Shown here: positions 14,433-22,730 of the stretch, one piece after another
Numbering within the stretch: the first letter of the stretch is position 1
How the letters are laid out: every line of letters starts with the position of its first letter
DNA from: JBASRP01 sp044866075
Lineage (GTDB): Bacteria; Actinomycetota; AC-67
Assembly: GCA_044866075.1 (NCBI GenBank)
Contig: JBIOTQ010000143.1
Coordinates: 1 to 34,308 of the forward strand
DNA: 34,308 nt
Reading direction: 5' to 3'
The notes under the pieces: model-generated
Database searches by the model: none
The model's input: only the letters and a program-made list of their open reading frames with translations
Told to the model about the DNA's origin: nothing
Position numbers and translations under genes: made by a program

Positions 14433-17132
14433 CTATCGCGCGATCCGCAAACGGCGCGCCGTGACCGCGGCGCTCGCCAGGAGGGTCAGCCCGATCAGCA
14501 TGAGGGGTCCGTCGGCGAGCCCCGTCGCGGCAAGCACCCGGCCGCGCGACTGCTTGGAGCCTTTGACCGTCGTCTCCAATCTCGATGCGCTCTTCGAGCA
14601 TGTCTGCCCGACCTGGAAGTCATAGCGCGGTCCGGCGGAATCGACGGCCTGAAGCGAGCCGGTTCCGGCGGCGCCGACGAGCGCCTTCGTCTGCCCGGTC
14701 GGCTGCTGGAGCACGTGGCCGCGCTTCACCCCCCCGATCTGGGCCAGCGGAACGTTGACGACGACGGTGCCGTTCGGGCCTTCGTTGAACGAGCCCGTGT
14801 CTTCGGGGCCCTCGGCGCGGTCGCTGTACAGGTTGCCGTCGATCAAGCCGTCGGAGTAGGTCACGTTCCCGGTCGCGTCGACCGAGGCATGGGAGAAGTA
14901 CTGGATGTCCTTGTAGGTCCAAACCACGTAGTACTCGTTCCCTTGGGCGCCCGGTGAGGCCAGATCCTTCGTCAGGTTCTTCAGCGTCAGGGTCGTCGTG
15001 ATCGACTTGCCGTTGGGCGCGAGCTTGATGTCGCCCTTGATGATGTCCATCTGCGGGTTCTGACCCCGGAACTCACGGGTGGACGTGTAGTTGTCGGTCC
15101 CCGCCTCACCGGTGAAGAGCGGCAAGCACGGGGCGAACTCGAACCCCGTCGTCGCCGTGAGAGCGGGCTGGACGCATCCCTCGGTCGCGACGCGCGTGAT
15201 GAACGTCGACCAGTTTCCGGCTCCCGCCTCGCGACGCAAGCCCGAGATGTACTCGACGCCCGACCAGATGCAGCCATGCTCGTCGACCACGGCCGCGCTG
15301 TAGTCACCCCAGCGCGCTTTCCCCTCGGTGCACTCGCCGAACAGATTCGAGAGGAGCCCCTGCACGCAGTAGCCGCTGAACCCGTCCTCGGGCGCCGCGC
15401 CCCGCGCGGAGATGTGAACCTCCGGAGCCTTCCCCCGCGCGACGCCGTCGAGCCGCGTCCACGCGGCACTCGGGAAGTAGTCGATCCCGCTCAGCGTGAA
15501 GGCCATCACCACCGGCCCGCGAGGGCTCGCAGCGATCGACGGGAACAGAACGCTCTCGCGCGGGACGTTGATATAGCCATCGCGATTCATCGTCGCCGAC
15601 AGCTTCCCGTTCGAGATCCGCGGAACGACGTCGAAATACATGATCCCCGTCCGCGGTTCGGATTCCCGTCCCTCCGCCGTTTCGTCGATCGGCGGCAGCA
15701 AGGTGTTGAGCGCGCTCCACAGGTGGCCGTTCGTGAGCATGACCTGGTTCATGCGATCGTCGTTGGCGTTGAGCTTCTCGACCTCGCACGGATCGGGCAG
15801 GCATCCCTCGGCGAGCGGCTTCGACCCGTCCTTCTGACTCGCCGAGTCCGGGAAGGTGTATGTGTCGCTCGTCTTGAGCGTGACGTGCTGCAGCTCGAGG
15901 TCCGGCGCGGCGGTTTTGAGCGAGGCCGTGTTCGTCCAGGCCCATACCTCGATCTCCTGCGACGGCGCGGTCGAGTAATCGACCTTCGGCGTACGGCTCA
16001 GGAAGTACTCGACGCCCGAGGACGGCAGAGAACTGACGTCACCGGGCGGCTGGAACGCCGGCTGCAGCGACGACCACGCGGAGCCGAGCTCCGCGGTCGC
16101 AGGAACAGCGATGCCGGCCGTGTCGAGCTCGACGATGGGCCCGCTCTGGCCCTTGACGAGCGCCTGCTTCGACAGCGCGTACAGCTGCGCCTGGCCGTTG
16201 CGGAAGTCGGGCAGGGTGAACGCCCGCGCGATGATCGGCTTCGTCAACGGCGGCGGCTCGACGGGCACGATCTCGAGGTCGGAGTACTCGTTCGTTGAGA
16301 TGTAGAAGCCGTAACGGTCGGCGCCGATCAGCGGCTGGTCTCCGATGCACGGACACGTCGGGTGCAGCGGAGTGCCTTCCAAGCCGTCGTTCGTGACGTC
16401 GAACCGGTACAGGTGCCACTCCTTCGTCGGGTCCGACGTCTTGCTGACCGCGAGGAGGTTGTGCGCGCGCCCGAACACGCCGTACTGGGGCATGTCGGCC
16501 TGCAGCGAGGTGGCGAAGAACCGTTTGGTATCCGCGTCGTAGATGCACTTGGGGTCGCTCAGGAACGACGTCTCTCCGACGCGCGCGAAGGGGAGCTCTT
16601 GGAAGAACTGCGCGAGGAGGATCGGCGGGGTCAAAGCGACGCCTCGGGTGTTGTAGATCCGCCACGCCTGATTGACGCCTTCCATCACGTAGCCGTTGCC
16701 GACGCAGAGCGCCTGGTCGGGCGGCTCGAGGCCGCTCCCCGTTCCGGCGTAATCCCCGGTGCCGGACGCGGCCTGCTGCACCAGGTCGATTCCGGGGAAA
16801 CCCTGGGCGACGCTGCTTCCGGCGACGACCGAGCTGCCGCGCGCGTTTGCGCCGCCGAGGGATGCGTAAGGGACTGCGGCGCGCTTGTTCCGAGCCTCTC
16901 TCTCGAACTCCATCGCCACGACCGGACGGTCGGCGGAGGCGCTGGAGCCCGCAGGCGTCGCGTTGACGATGGCCGGGATCGAAACCGTCTTCGGCTTCGG
17001 GAGGAGCCGGTACTGCCGGGCGAGCGACATCCCGCTCGCCGATCCCGGCGCCGGCGCCGCCAGCGATGCCAGCAGCAGCAGCGCGCCCGCTGCGCTCGCG
17101 ATCGAGGAACCTCGACGCAAAGTCCTCTTCAC
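14433..17132 (-). CDS. Large secreted protein with LAATG cell-wall sorting signal
   Basis: About 899 aa. The N-terminus KRTLRRGSSIASAAGALLL continues into a hydrophobic stretch ending near APGSASG, a Sec signal peptide. The C-terminus has LAATG (about 867-871), a hydrophobic segment LMLIGLTLLASAAV and the basic tail TARRLRIAR, the three-part signal of sortase substrates. LAxTG is the form known for class E sortases. The body has scattered Cys pairs and blocks such as CIGDQPLIGADRYGFYIS and YNTRGVALTPPILLAQFF that suggest a beta-propeller-like exported fold; I do not recognise a catalytic motif. Start GTG 17132 is 7 nt after GGGGA; GTG 17138 is too close to it. No sortase gene is in the window. 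A short GC-rich imperfect hairpin follows the stop. Confidence 0.8.
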   Translation of the reverse strand: MKRTLRRGSSIASAAGALLLLASLAAPAPGSASGMSLARQYRLLPKPKTVSIPAIVNATPAGSSASADRPVVAMEFEREARNKRAAVPYASLGGANARGSSVVAGSSVAQGFPGIDLVQQAASGTGDYAGTGSGLEPPDQALCVGNGYVMEGVNQAWRIYNTRGVALTPPILLAQFFQELPFARVGETSFLSDPKCIYDADTKRFFATSLQADMPQYGVFGRAHNLLAVSKTSDPTKEWHLYRFDVTNDGLEGTPLHPTCPCIGDQPLIGADRYGFYISTNEYSDLEIVPVEPPPLTKPIIARAFTLPDFRNGQAQLYALSKQALVKGQSGPIVELDTAGIAVPATAELGSAWSSLQPAFQPPGDVSSLPSSGVEYFLSRTPKVDYSTAPSQEIEVWAWTNTASLKTAAPDLELQHVTLKTSDTYTFPDSASQKDGSKPLAEGCLPDPCEVEKLNANDDRMNQVMLTNGHLWSALNTLLPPIDETAEGRESEPRTGIMYFDVVPRISNGKLSATMNRDGYINVPRESVLFPSIAASPRGPVVMAFTLSGIDYFPSAAWTRLDGVARGKAPEVHISARGAAPEDGFSGYCVQGLLSNLFGECTEGKARWGDYSAAVVDEHGCIWSGVEYISGLRREAGAGNWSTFITRVATEGCVQPALTATTGFEFAPCLPLFTGEAGTDNYTSTREFRGQNPQMDIIKGDIKLAPNGKSITTTLTLKNLTKDLASPGAQGNEYYVVWTYKDIQYFSHASVDATGNVTYSDGLIDGNLYSDRAEGPEDTGSFNEGPNGTVVVNVPLAQIGGVKRGHVLQQPTGQTKALVGAAGTGSLQAVDSAGPRYDFQVGQTCSKSASRLETTVKGSKQSRGRVLAATGLADGPLMLIGLTLLASAAVTARRLRIAR

Positions 17133-17264
17133 GATCACGTCCCCGTGTCGGCTCGTGGCCCGACCACGAACGTTCGCCGGGCGGGCGCGGGGCTCCTGCG
17201 TCGTCCTGCCGAATTGCCCGCGTTGCGGCCACGCCCCGCGGTCGTTATGAGAAGATCCCCGTCC

Positions 17265-17621
17265 ATGGGTGCCCGAGGATCGCTCCACGATCGGATCAAG
17301 ACGTTCGCGCTGTCCCTCCCGGGCGCTTTCGAAGACCATCCGTGGGGCGAGACGGTGATCAAGGTCGGCAAGAAGATCTTCGTGTTCCTCGGGACGGGCG
17401 AAGAGGCCGGCATGTCGGTGAAGCTCCCCGACTCGAACGCCCAAGCGCTCATGACCCCCGGGGCCGAGCCGACGGGATACGGGCTCGGTCGCGCGGGGTG
17501 GGTGTCGGTTCCCTTGAAGGGCCGCGCACTTCCGTTCGGCGTCCTCACGGATTGGGTCGAGGAGAGCTACCGGTCCGTCGCGCCGAAGAAGCTCATCGCG
17601 GAGCTCGAGGCGAAACGCTAG
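17265..17621 (+). CDS. MmcQ/YjbR family protein
   Basis: 118 aa with the family pattern: an N-terminal helix (RIKTFALSLPGAFEDHPWGE), VIKVGKKIFVFLG, a central MSVKLP strand and a C-terminal GWVSVPLKG...WVEESYRSVAPKKL. YjbR/MmcQ proteins adopt a CyaY-like or double-wing DNA-binding-like fold, with no agreed function. It stands alone on the plus strand between divergent and convergent neighbours. ATG 17265 is used; an in-frame ATG at 17247 would add six residues. Confidence 0.85.
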   Translation: MGARGSLHDRIKTFALSLPGAFEDHPWGETVIKVGKKIFVFLGTGEEAGMSVKLPDSNAQALMTPGAEPTGYGLGRAGWVSVPLKGRALPFGVLTDWVEESYRSVAPKKLIAELEAKR

Positions 17622-17651
17622 CCGCCCTGCGGTCGGATTCCACCACCGGCG

Positions 17652-19088
17652 TCAGGCCTCGGCCTCCAGAAGGGAACGCAACGCCTTGCGTGAGACCTTG
17701 CCGAGCTCGGTGAGCGGGATCTCGTCGACGAAGACGATCATCTCCGGAACTTTGTAGGCCGCGAGGCGGGCGCGACACCACTCCTTCACGGCGGAGGCAT
17801 CGACGGACGCGCGCGCGACGACGACGGCGGCGACCCGCTCCCCCATCTCCCGGTCGGACACGCCGCAGACGGCCGCCGCCTCAACCGCCGGGTGCGCGGT
17901 GAGGACCGCCTCCACCTCGGTGGGGTCGATCTTCTCGCCGCCCCGGTTGATGACGTCCGACAGTCGGCCGACCGCGTAGAGGTAGCCGTCGGCGTCTCGG
18001 CGGACGATATCCCCGCTCCGAACCCAGCCGTCGGTCGTCGTGTGCGGCGCGCGTACCCAGAACTCGCCGGCTTCTCCTTCGGGAACGTCGTCGCCCGTCG
18101 CGGGATCGACGATGCGGATCTCGACGTCGGCCATCGGCCGGCCCACCGACCCGGCTTTGCCGGCGCGGAGGTCGTCCGGGCCGAGCGCCGTGACGGCGCC
18201 GAGCGTCTCGGTCTGTCCGAACACGTTGATGAACGCGACGTGAGGCATCGCGGCCGCCGCCCTTTCGACGAGCGCACGCCCCGCCGGCGCCGCGCCCGTC
18301 GTGATCATCTGGAGCGAACGCAGATCGGCGCCGGCGAACCCCGGGTGGTCGAGGATCCGGTGCAGCATCGCCGGAACCAAGAACGCGCGCTGGACGCGGT
18401 GGCGCTCGACGAGACGCAGCCACTCGCCCGCGTCGAAACGCGGCTGGAGGACGGCCGTCGAACCGCCGGCCAAACCGACGAGCACACCGATGAGCCCGGC
18501 CACGTGATGGAACGGCACGCAGACGATCGCGACGGCTGGCGCGGCGGAGGCGTCGACCGGCGTGGCGAAGGAGCGCACGCGGCGCATGAGGATCTCGTGC
18601 GTGAGCGGGATCGGCTTCGGGACGCCGGTCGTGCCGCTCGTGAACAGGACGACGGCGAGATCCTCGGGCCGGGTGTCCGCGACGGGGGCCTCCCCGCGGG
18701 CCGTCCCGAGATCCTCGTCGGTCAGGGCCGGGCTGCCGAGGGCCTCCGTCATGCGCGGCCACACGTCGCGCGCGGCGACGCCGGTGCCGCCGCAACCGGC
18801 GGCGCGCGCGAGGGTCGCGATCTCGGCGGCCGTCGAGGCGGGGCTCATCGGCGCGGCGGCCGCGCCGATGCGCGCACACGCGAGCACGGTGGCGGTTGCG
18901 GTCACGCTCGTCCGGTCGGCGAGGGCGACCCTGTCTCCCGCCCGTATGCCGTGAGATGCGAGTGCAGCGGCTGCGCGAGAAACCGCCTCGTCGAGGTCCG
19001 CGTAGGAGATGGGTTGATCGTCGACGATAAATGCGGCGCCGTCCGGCACGGCCGCGATCGCGTCGGCGATCGGGTCGTAGAGGTTCAC
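17652..19088 (-). CDS. AMP-forming acyl-CoA synthetase/ligase
   Basis: 478-aa ANL-superfamily adenylating enzyme, activating a carboxylic acid to its CoA thioester via an acyl-AMP. The phosphate loop FTSGTTGVPK lies at 149-158, FGQTET (A5 region) at 290-295, SGD at 358-360, GRLSDVINRGGEKIDPTEVE (A8 hinge) at 374-393, and the catalytic C-terminal lysine K464 in ELGKVSRKAL. It is on the short side for the family but has all motifs. The GTG start lies one base after the stop of the NIPSNAP-like gene, so the two form an operon. The open frame continuing upstream to 19826 is a shadow over that gene. Substrate unknown. Confidence 0.9.
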   Translation of the reverse strand: MNLYDPIADAIAAVPDGAAFIVDDQPISYADLDEAVSRAAAALASHGIRAGDRVALADRTSVTATATVLACARIGAAAAPMSPASTAAEIATLARAAGCGGTGVAARDVWPRMTEALGSPALTDEDLGTARGEAPVADTRPEDLAVVLFTSGTTGVPKPIPLTHEILMRRVRSFATPVDASAAPAVAIVCVPFHHVAGLIGVLVGLAGGSTAVLQPRFDAGEWLRLVERHRVQRAFLVPAMLHRILDHPGFAGADLRSLQMITTGAAPAGRALVERAAAAMPHVAFINVFGQTETLGAVTALGPDDLRAGKAGSVGRPMADVEIRIVDPATGDDVPEGEAGEFWVRAPHTTTDGWVRSGDIVRRDADGYLYAVGRLSDVINRGGEKIDPTEVEAVLTAHPAVEAAAVCGVSDREMGERVAAVVVARASVDASAVKEWCRARLAAYKVPEMIVFVDEIPLTELGKVSRKALRSLLEAEA

Positions 19089-19089
19089 A

Positions 19090-19803
19090 TCAGTCGAGCG
19101 GCGACCACGCCGCCGTGCGCACCAAACGGCTCTCCCACTGGTCGCGGTACTCGAGCGCATCGTGCATCCACGTCCCCGGCGCGCGGTACTCGGGCGGGAC
19201 CTCGCGCGCGAGCAGCGTCGGGAGGACTTCGGGACGCTCGATGCGCTGCCACAGGATGACCTCGCGATCCGAGTGCGGACCGAGGACGGTCCGGAAACAG
19301 GCGCGCAGGTCGAGCAAACCGGTCCCATCCGCGAGCCTCTTCGCCACCGTCTCGCGCGCGTACAGCGTTCCCGCTGCTTCGAGGTATGCGTCGAGCTTCC
19401 CGGCGAACGGCAGGACGGTGTCCTCCATGTAGAGAGCCGGCGCACGCTCCGAGCCGTCGACGGGGACGATCGCGAGGTCGACCTCTTGCGTTTTCGACCA
19501 GCCGACCGGCACGAGAAGCTTCGATGTGACGTCGTGGCGCAGCGCGTCGATCTCGCGCGACCACGCGCGCATGTCGCCGTCCTCGAGCCGCCCGGCGAGG
19601 CGCTCCCACGCCGCTGCGTCCGTGAGCGCGGTGACGGTGACGACCACATAGGAGGGCCCCGTCCCGTGCGCCTGGTGCATGAACCACAGCAGCCGGGCGT
19701 CGCCGGTCGACGCCAGCGCGTCGATGTAGCTCTTCCGCCAGGCGTCGTCGAACTCGTCGGCGCGCGCGCCGGCGACGCGGTGGGTCTCGTGGAGGAAGAG
19801 CAC
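19090..19803 (-). CDS. Putative NIPSNAP/dimeric alpha-beta barrel-like protein
   Basis: 237 aa, no signal peptide. Both halves look like ferredoxin-type alpha-beta units. The C-terminal half (VILWQRIERPEVLPTLLARE, then PGTWMHDALEYRDQWESRLV) has the Trp/Arg-rich spacing of NIPSNAP and related dimeric barrel domains. No catalytic motif is evident. It precedes the acyl-CoA synthetase, with which it is co-transcribed, so a role in the same acyl-CoA pathway is inferred. The GTG start (19803) has no Shine-Dalgarno, but TAGCAT ends 6 nt upstream, which fits leaderless transcription as is common in actinobacteria. The family call is tentative. Confidence 0.6.
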   Translation of the reverse strand: MLFLHETHRVAGARADEFDDAWRKSYIDALASTGDARLLWFMHQAHGTGPSYVVVTVTALTDAAAWERLAGRLEDGDMRAWSREIDALRHDVTSKLLVPVGWSKTQEVDLAIVPVDGSERAPALYMEDTVLPFAGKLDAYLEAAGTLYARETVAKRLADGTGLLDLRACFRTVLGPHSDREVILWQRIERPEVLPTLLAREVPPEYRAPGTWMHDALEYRDQWESRLVRTAAWSPLD

Positions 19804-19819
19804 GCGCCGATGCTATCGT

Positions 19820-19835
19820 CTGACACGCGCGTCAG
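19820..19835. promoter_or_regulatory. Palindromic operator-like site in the divergent promoter region
   Basis: CTGACACGCGCGTCAG is a 16-bp inverted repeat, perfect except for one A/C pair. It lies between the start of the minus-strand acyl-CoA synthetase operon (19803) and the plus-strand hydratase operon (19886), just upstream of a possible -10 TAGCAT for the minus operon. TetR-family repressors commonly bind such sites next to fatty-acid degradation genes; no regulator gene is in the window. Confidence 0.4.
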
Positions 19836-19873
19836 GCCAGGGTGAGGGGCCAGGGTGAGGGGCCAGGGTTAGG
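19835..19873 (+). repeat. Three 13-bp G-rich tandem repeats with G-quadruplex potential
   Basis: The unit GGCCAGGGTGAGG occurs at 19835-19847 and 19848-19860, and with one change (T for G) at 19861-19873. Together with the following G's this gives six runs of three or more G separated by 3-nt loops, a strong intramolecular G-quadruplex pattern. The last run provides the AGGGGG that serves as ribosome-binding site for the hydratase gene (GTG 19886). Confidence 0.8.
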
Positions 19874-19885
19874 GGGCGGATAACG

Positions 19886-21058
19886 GTGGCGAAAGTCGAT
19901 GATCGACAGGCGACTCTGGATACGACCGACGTGGACCGCTACGTCGGCAGGCCCGTCGGTGGCGGTCAGCAGAAGGAGCCCGTGGCGGTCAACGACATCC
20001 GCCGCTGGGCGCAGGCGATGCAGTACCCGAATCCACTGCACTACGAGGAGGCCGTCGCCGCCGCGTCGCCGTTCGGACGGATCGTCGCGCCGCAATCGTT
20101 CACGGTGTGCTGCGACGTCGGGCACGGCGCGACGCCTGCGATCGTCGGCAGCATCCCCGGCTCGCACATGATCTTCGGCGGCGACGAGTGGTGGTTCTAC
20201 GGGCCGCGCATCTTCCCCGGGGATCACGTGCGGATGGAGCGCCGCTTCGTCGACTACAAGGTGTCCGACACGAAGTTCGCGGGGCCAACGATGTTCTCGC
20301 GCGGCGACACGCTCTACGGCAACCAGCGCGGCGAGCAGATCGCGACGCAGCGCTCGACCGCAGTGCGGTACCTCGCCGAGGAAGCGCGCGCGCGCGGCTT
20401 CTTCCACCAGACGGCGCCGCGCCCGGAGTGGACGGCCGAAAAGCTCGCCGAGCTCGAACAGAAGAAGGTCGCCTGGATCCGCGCCGGCACCGGCCGTCGC
20501 CGTAAAACCTGGGACGAGGTCGCCGTCGGCGAGAAGCTGCCGACGCGTCCGATCGGGCCGCACACGATCGCCTCGTTCACCACCGAATGGCGTGCGTTCA
20601 CCATGACTGTGTGGGGCGCGACGAGCCACGACGACGACCGCCACATCGAGGAGGCCGGCTGGCTCCCCGAGATGTCTCGGGATCTCGATGCCGCCGAGGA
20701 AGACCCGGCGCTCGCCGACGGCCTCTACCACGGTCCGTCGCGCGGTCATACCGACGAGGGGTACGCGAACGTCATCGGGCTGCCGCGCGGATACGGGTAC
20801 GGCGCGTCGATGGGCGCCTGGGTCCTCGATTACGCGGCGCACTGGGCCGGGGATCGCGGGTTCGTGCGCCACTCCAGCATCCAGTACCGGTTCCCCCCGT
20901 TCGAGGGCGACGCGTCGCTCCTCGACGCCGAGGTCGTCGACAAGCGCGAGGACACGACGCTCGGCGCGCATCTCGTGACGCTCGAGCTCGTGATGACGAA
21001 CCAGGACGCGGCGGTGCTGGCCAAAGGACCCGTCGAGGTTCAGCTCCCCCACCCCTGA
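19886..21058 (+). CDS. Two-hotdog MaoC/FAS1-type dehydratase (enoyl-CoA hydratase-like)
   Basis: 390 aa with two hotdog halves. The first (about 15-160) has NDIRRWAQAMQYPNPLHYEE and SPFGRIVAPQSF, the FAS1-like dehydratase N-terminal signature. The second (about 205-385) has TRPIGPHTIASFTTEW, the RGHTDEGYANVIGLPRGYGYG segment and VRHSSIQYRFPPFEGD, as in MaoC domains. Such proteins hydrate enoyl-CoA intermediates, often from bulky or steroid-like acyl chains. The start GTG is supported by AGGGGG 9 nt upstream within the G-rich repeat. It is 7 bp before an acyl-CoA ligase, and an acyl-CoA dehydrogenase is convergent, so acid catabolism is the likely setting. Exact substrate unknown. Confidence 0.85.
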   Translation: MAKVDDRQATLDTTDVDRYVGRPVGGGQQKEPVAVNDIRRWAQAMQYPNPLHYEEAVAAASPFGRIVAPQSFTVCCDVGHGATPAIVGSIPGSHMIFGGDEWWFYGPRIFPGDHVRMERRFVDYKVSDTKFAGPTMFSRGDTLYGNQRGEQIATQRSTAVRYLAEEARARGFFHQTAPRPEWTAEKLAELEQKKVAWIRAGTGRRRKTWDEVAVGEKLPTRPIGPHTIASFTTEWRAFTMTVWGATSHDDDRHIEEAGWLPEMSRDLDAAEEDPALADGLYHGPSRGHTDEGYANVIGLPRGYGYGASMGAWVLDYAAHWAGDRGFVRHSSIQYRFPPFEGDASLLDAEVVDKREDTTLGAHLVTLELVMTNQDAAVLAKGPVEVQLPHP

Positions 21059-21065
21059 CGGTCCC

Positions 21066-22730
21066 GTGACGACGTTCTGGGGACCGCCGCTGTCGGAGGA
21101 TCCCGACGGGGGCGCGCTCACGCTCGGCGGGTTCCTCCGCGAGGCGGTCGGGGCGCACGGCCCGCGCGAGGCGGTCGTCGCATACGAAGACGGCCGCCGC
21201 GTGATGTGGACCTACGACGACCTCGAGATCGCCGCGCACGCGGTCGCGCGCGCCTTGATCGCCGCCGGCGTCGAGCTCGGCGAACGCGTGGCGCTGCTGA
21301 TGGGCAACCGGCCGGAATGGCTCGCGACCGCGTTCGGCGTCGCACTGGCCGGCGGGGTGCTCGTCCCGGTCAACACCTACCTCGAGCCGCGTGAGCTCGC
21401 GTACGTTCTCGCACACTCCGACGCGTCGACGCTGTTGATGCAGACGGAGCTCGCCGGGCACGACTACCTCGGCGCCGTCTCCTCGCTCGCGGCCGGCGAG
21501 TCGCTCCCGGTTCTGCGGCGCACCGCCTGCATCGGGCTCCACGGCGCAACGGAATTCGTCGAGCCCTGGTCGGCCTTCCTCGCCCGCGGCGGCGAGGTCC
21601 CCGCCGAGGCGGTCGACTCGCGCGCGAACGCCGTGAGCCCCGACGACGACGGCATCATCATCTACACGTCCGGGACCACCGCCGCGCCGAAGGGCGTGCT
21701 CCACGCGCACGCACCACCGTGCATGCAGAGCCGGCGCTTCGTGCGGCATCTTGCGCTCGACGGGGACGTGCGCTCGTGGAGCGCGTTCCCGCTCTTCTGG
21801 ACGGCGGGGTTCGCGATGGTGATGGGCGCCACGTTCGCCGCGGGCGGCTGCCTGGTGCTCCAGGAGCGCTTCGAACCCGGCGAGGCGCTGCGCCTGCTGG
21901 AATCCGAGCGCGTGACGACGCCGCACGCGTGGCCGCACCAGCTCGGCGAGCTCGAGGCGCACCCCGACTGGGCGCGCGCCGACCTCTCGGCGATGCGGCA
22001 CATCGAATCGTTCAGCCCGTTCGGCCGCCATCCGTCGGTGAGTGTTCCCGACGACGCGTGGAGTCCACGGGCCGCCTTCGGACTCACCGAGACCTTCACG
22101 ATCATCACCTCGACGCCGGCGGATGCGCCGCGCGACATCCGCGACCGCGCCACCGGCCGCGTCTTGCCGGGCAACGCCATCCGCATCGTCGACCCCGCGA
22201 CCGGCGCCGCCCTCCCCTCCGGCGAGCAGGGCGAGATCGCGGTCGCCGGCGCGTCGCTCATGAAGGGCTACGTAAAGGTGCCGCGCGAGGAGACGTTCGA
22301 CGCCGACGGTTTCTTCCACACGGGCGACGCGGGCTGGATTGACGACGATGGATACCTGCACTGGACGGGCCGCACGTCGGACATGATCAAGACCGGCGGC
22401 GCGAACGTGTCACCCGTCGAGATCGAGATGGAGCTCCTCCACCACCCGTCTCTCAAGGCCGCCGGCGCCGTCGGCGTGCCCCATCCAACGCTGGGCCAGA
22501 TGGTCGTGGTCGTCGCCGTTCCGCAAGAGGGCGCGCCCGTGGACGAGGACGGCGTGCGTGGCTTCCTCCGCGGGCGGATCGCCTCGTACAAGATCCCGCG
22601 GCGCGTGCTCTTCGTGGACGAGTCGGCCCTGACGCTGACCGGCAACCAGAAGATCAAGCCGGAGGACCTGCGCGCCCTGGCCGCCGAGCGTCTCGCGGCC
22701 GAAACCCCTCAGGATTCCGCTTTGACGTAA
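21066..22730 (+). CDS. AMP-forming acyl-CoA ligase (medium/long-chain or cyclohexanecarboxylate type)
   Basis: 554-aa ANL enzyme. The phosphate loop YTSGTTAAPKG lies at 200-210, GLTETFT is the A5 motif, HTGDAGWIDDDGYLHWTGR the A7 region, SDMIKTGGANVSPVEIE the A8 hinge, and the thioester-step lysine is in TGNQKIKPEDL near the C-terminus. Full-length, unlike the shorter synthetase encoded at 17652-19088, so the two may use different acids. Start GTG 21066, 7 bp after the hydratase stop, with translation likely coupled. Its last 22 bp overlap the end of the convergent acyl-CoA dehydrogenase. Confidence 0.92.
   Translation: MTTFWGPPLSEDPDGGALTLGGFLREAVGAHGPREAVVAYEDGRRVMWTYDDLEIAAHAVARALIAAGVELGERVALLMGNRPEWLATAFGVALAGGVLVPVNTYLEPRELAYVLAHSDASTLLMQTELAGHDYLGAVSSLAAGESLPVLRRTACIGLHGATEFVEPWSAFLARGGEVPAEAVDSRANAVSPDDDGIIIYTSGTTAAPKGVLHAHAPPCMQSRRFVRHLALDGDVRSWSAFPLFWTAGFAMVMGATFAAGGCLVLQERFEPGEALRLLESERVTTPHAWPHQLGELEAHPDWARADLSAMRHIESFSPFGRHPSVSVPDDAWSPRAAFGLTETFTIITSTPADAPRDIRDRATGRVLPGNAIRIVDPATGAALPSGEQGEIAVAGASLMKGYVKVPREETFDADGFFHTGDAGWIDDDGYLHWTGRTSDMIKTGGANVSPVEIEMELLHHPSLKAAGAVGVPHPTLGQMVVVVAVPQEGAPVDEDGVRGFLRGRIASYKIPRRVLFVDESALTLTGNQKIKPEDLRALAAERLAAETPQDSALT

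Noticed and set aside
19861..19873. Telomere-like repeat (GGGTTAGGG)
   Set aside because: Only one unit has this spelling, it is a point variant of the neighbouring GGGTGAGG units, and it lies inside a chromosomal promoter.
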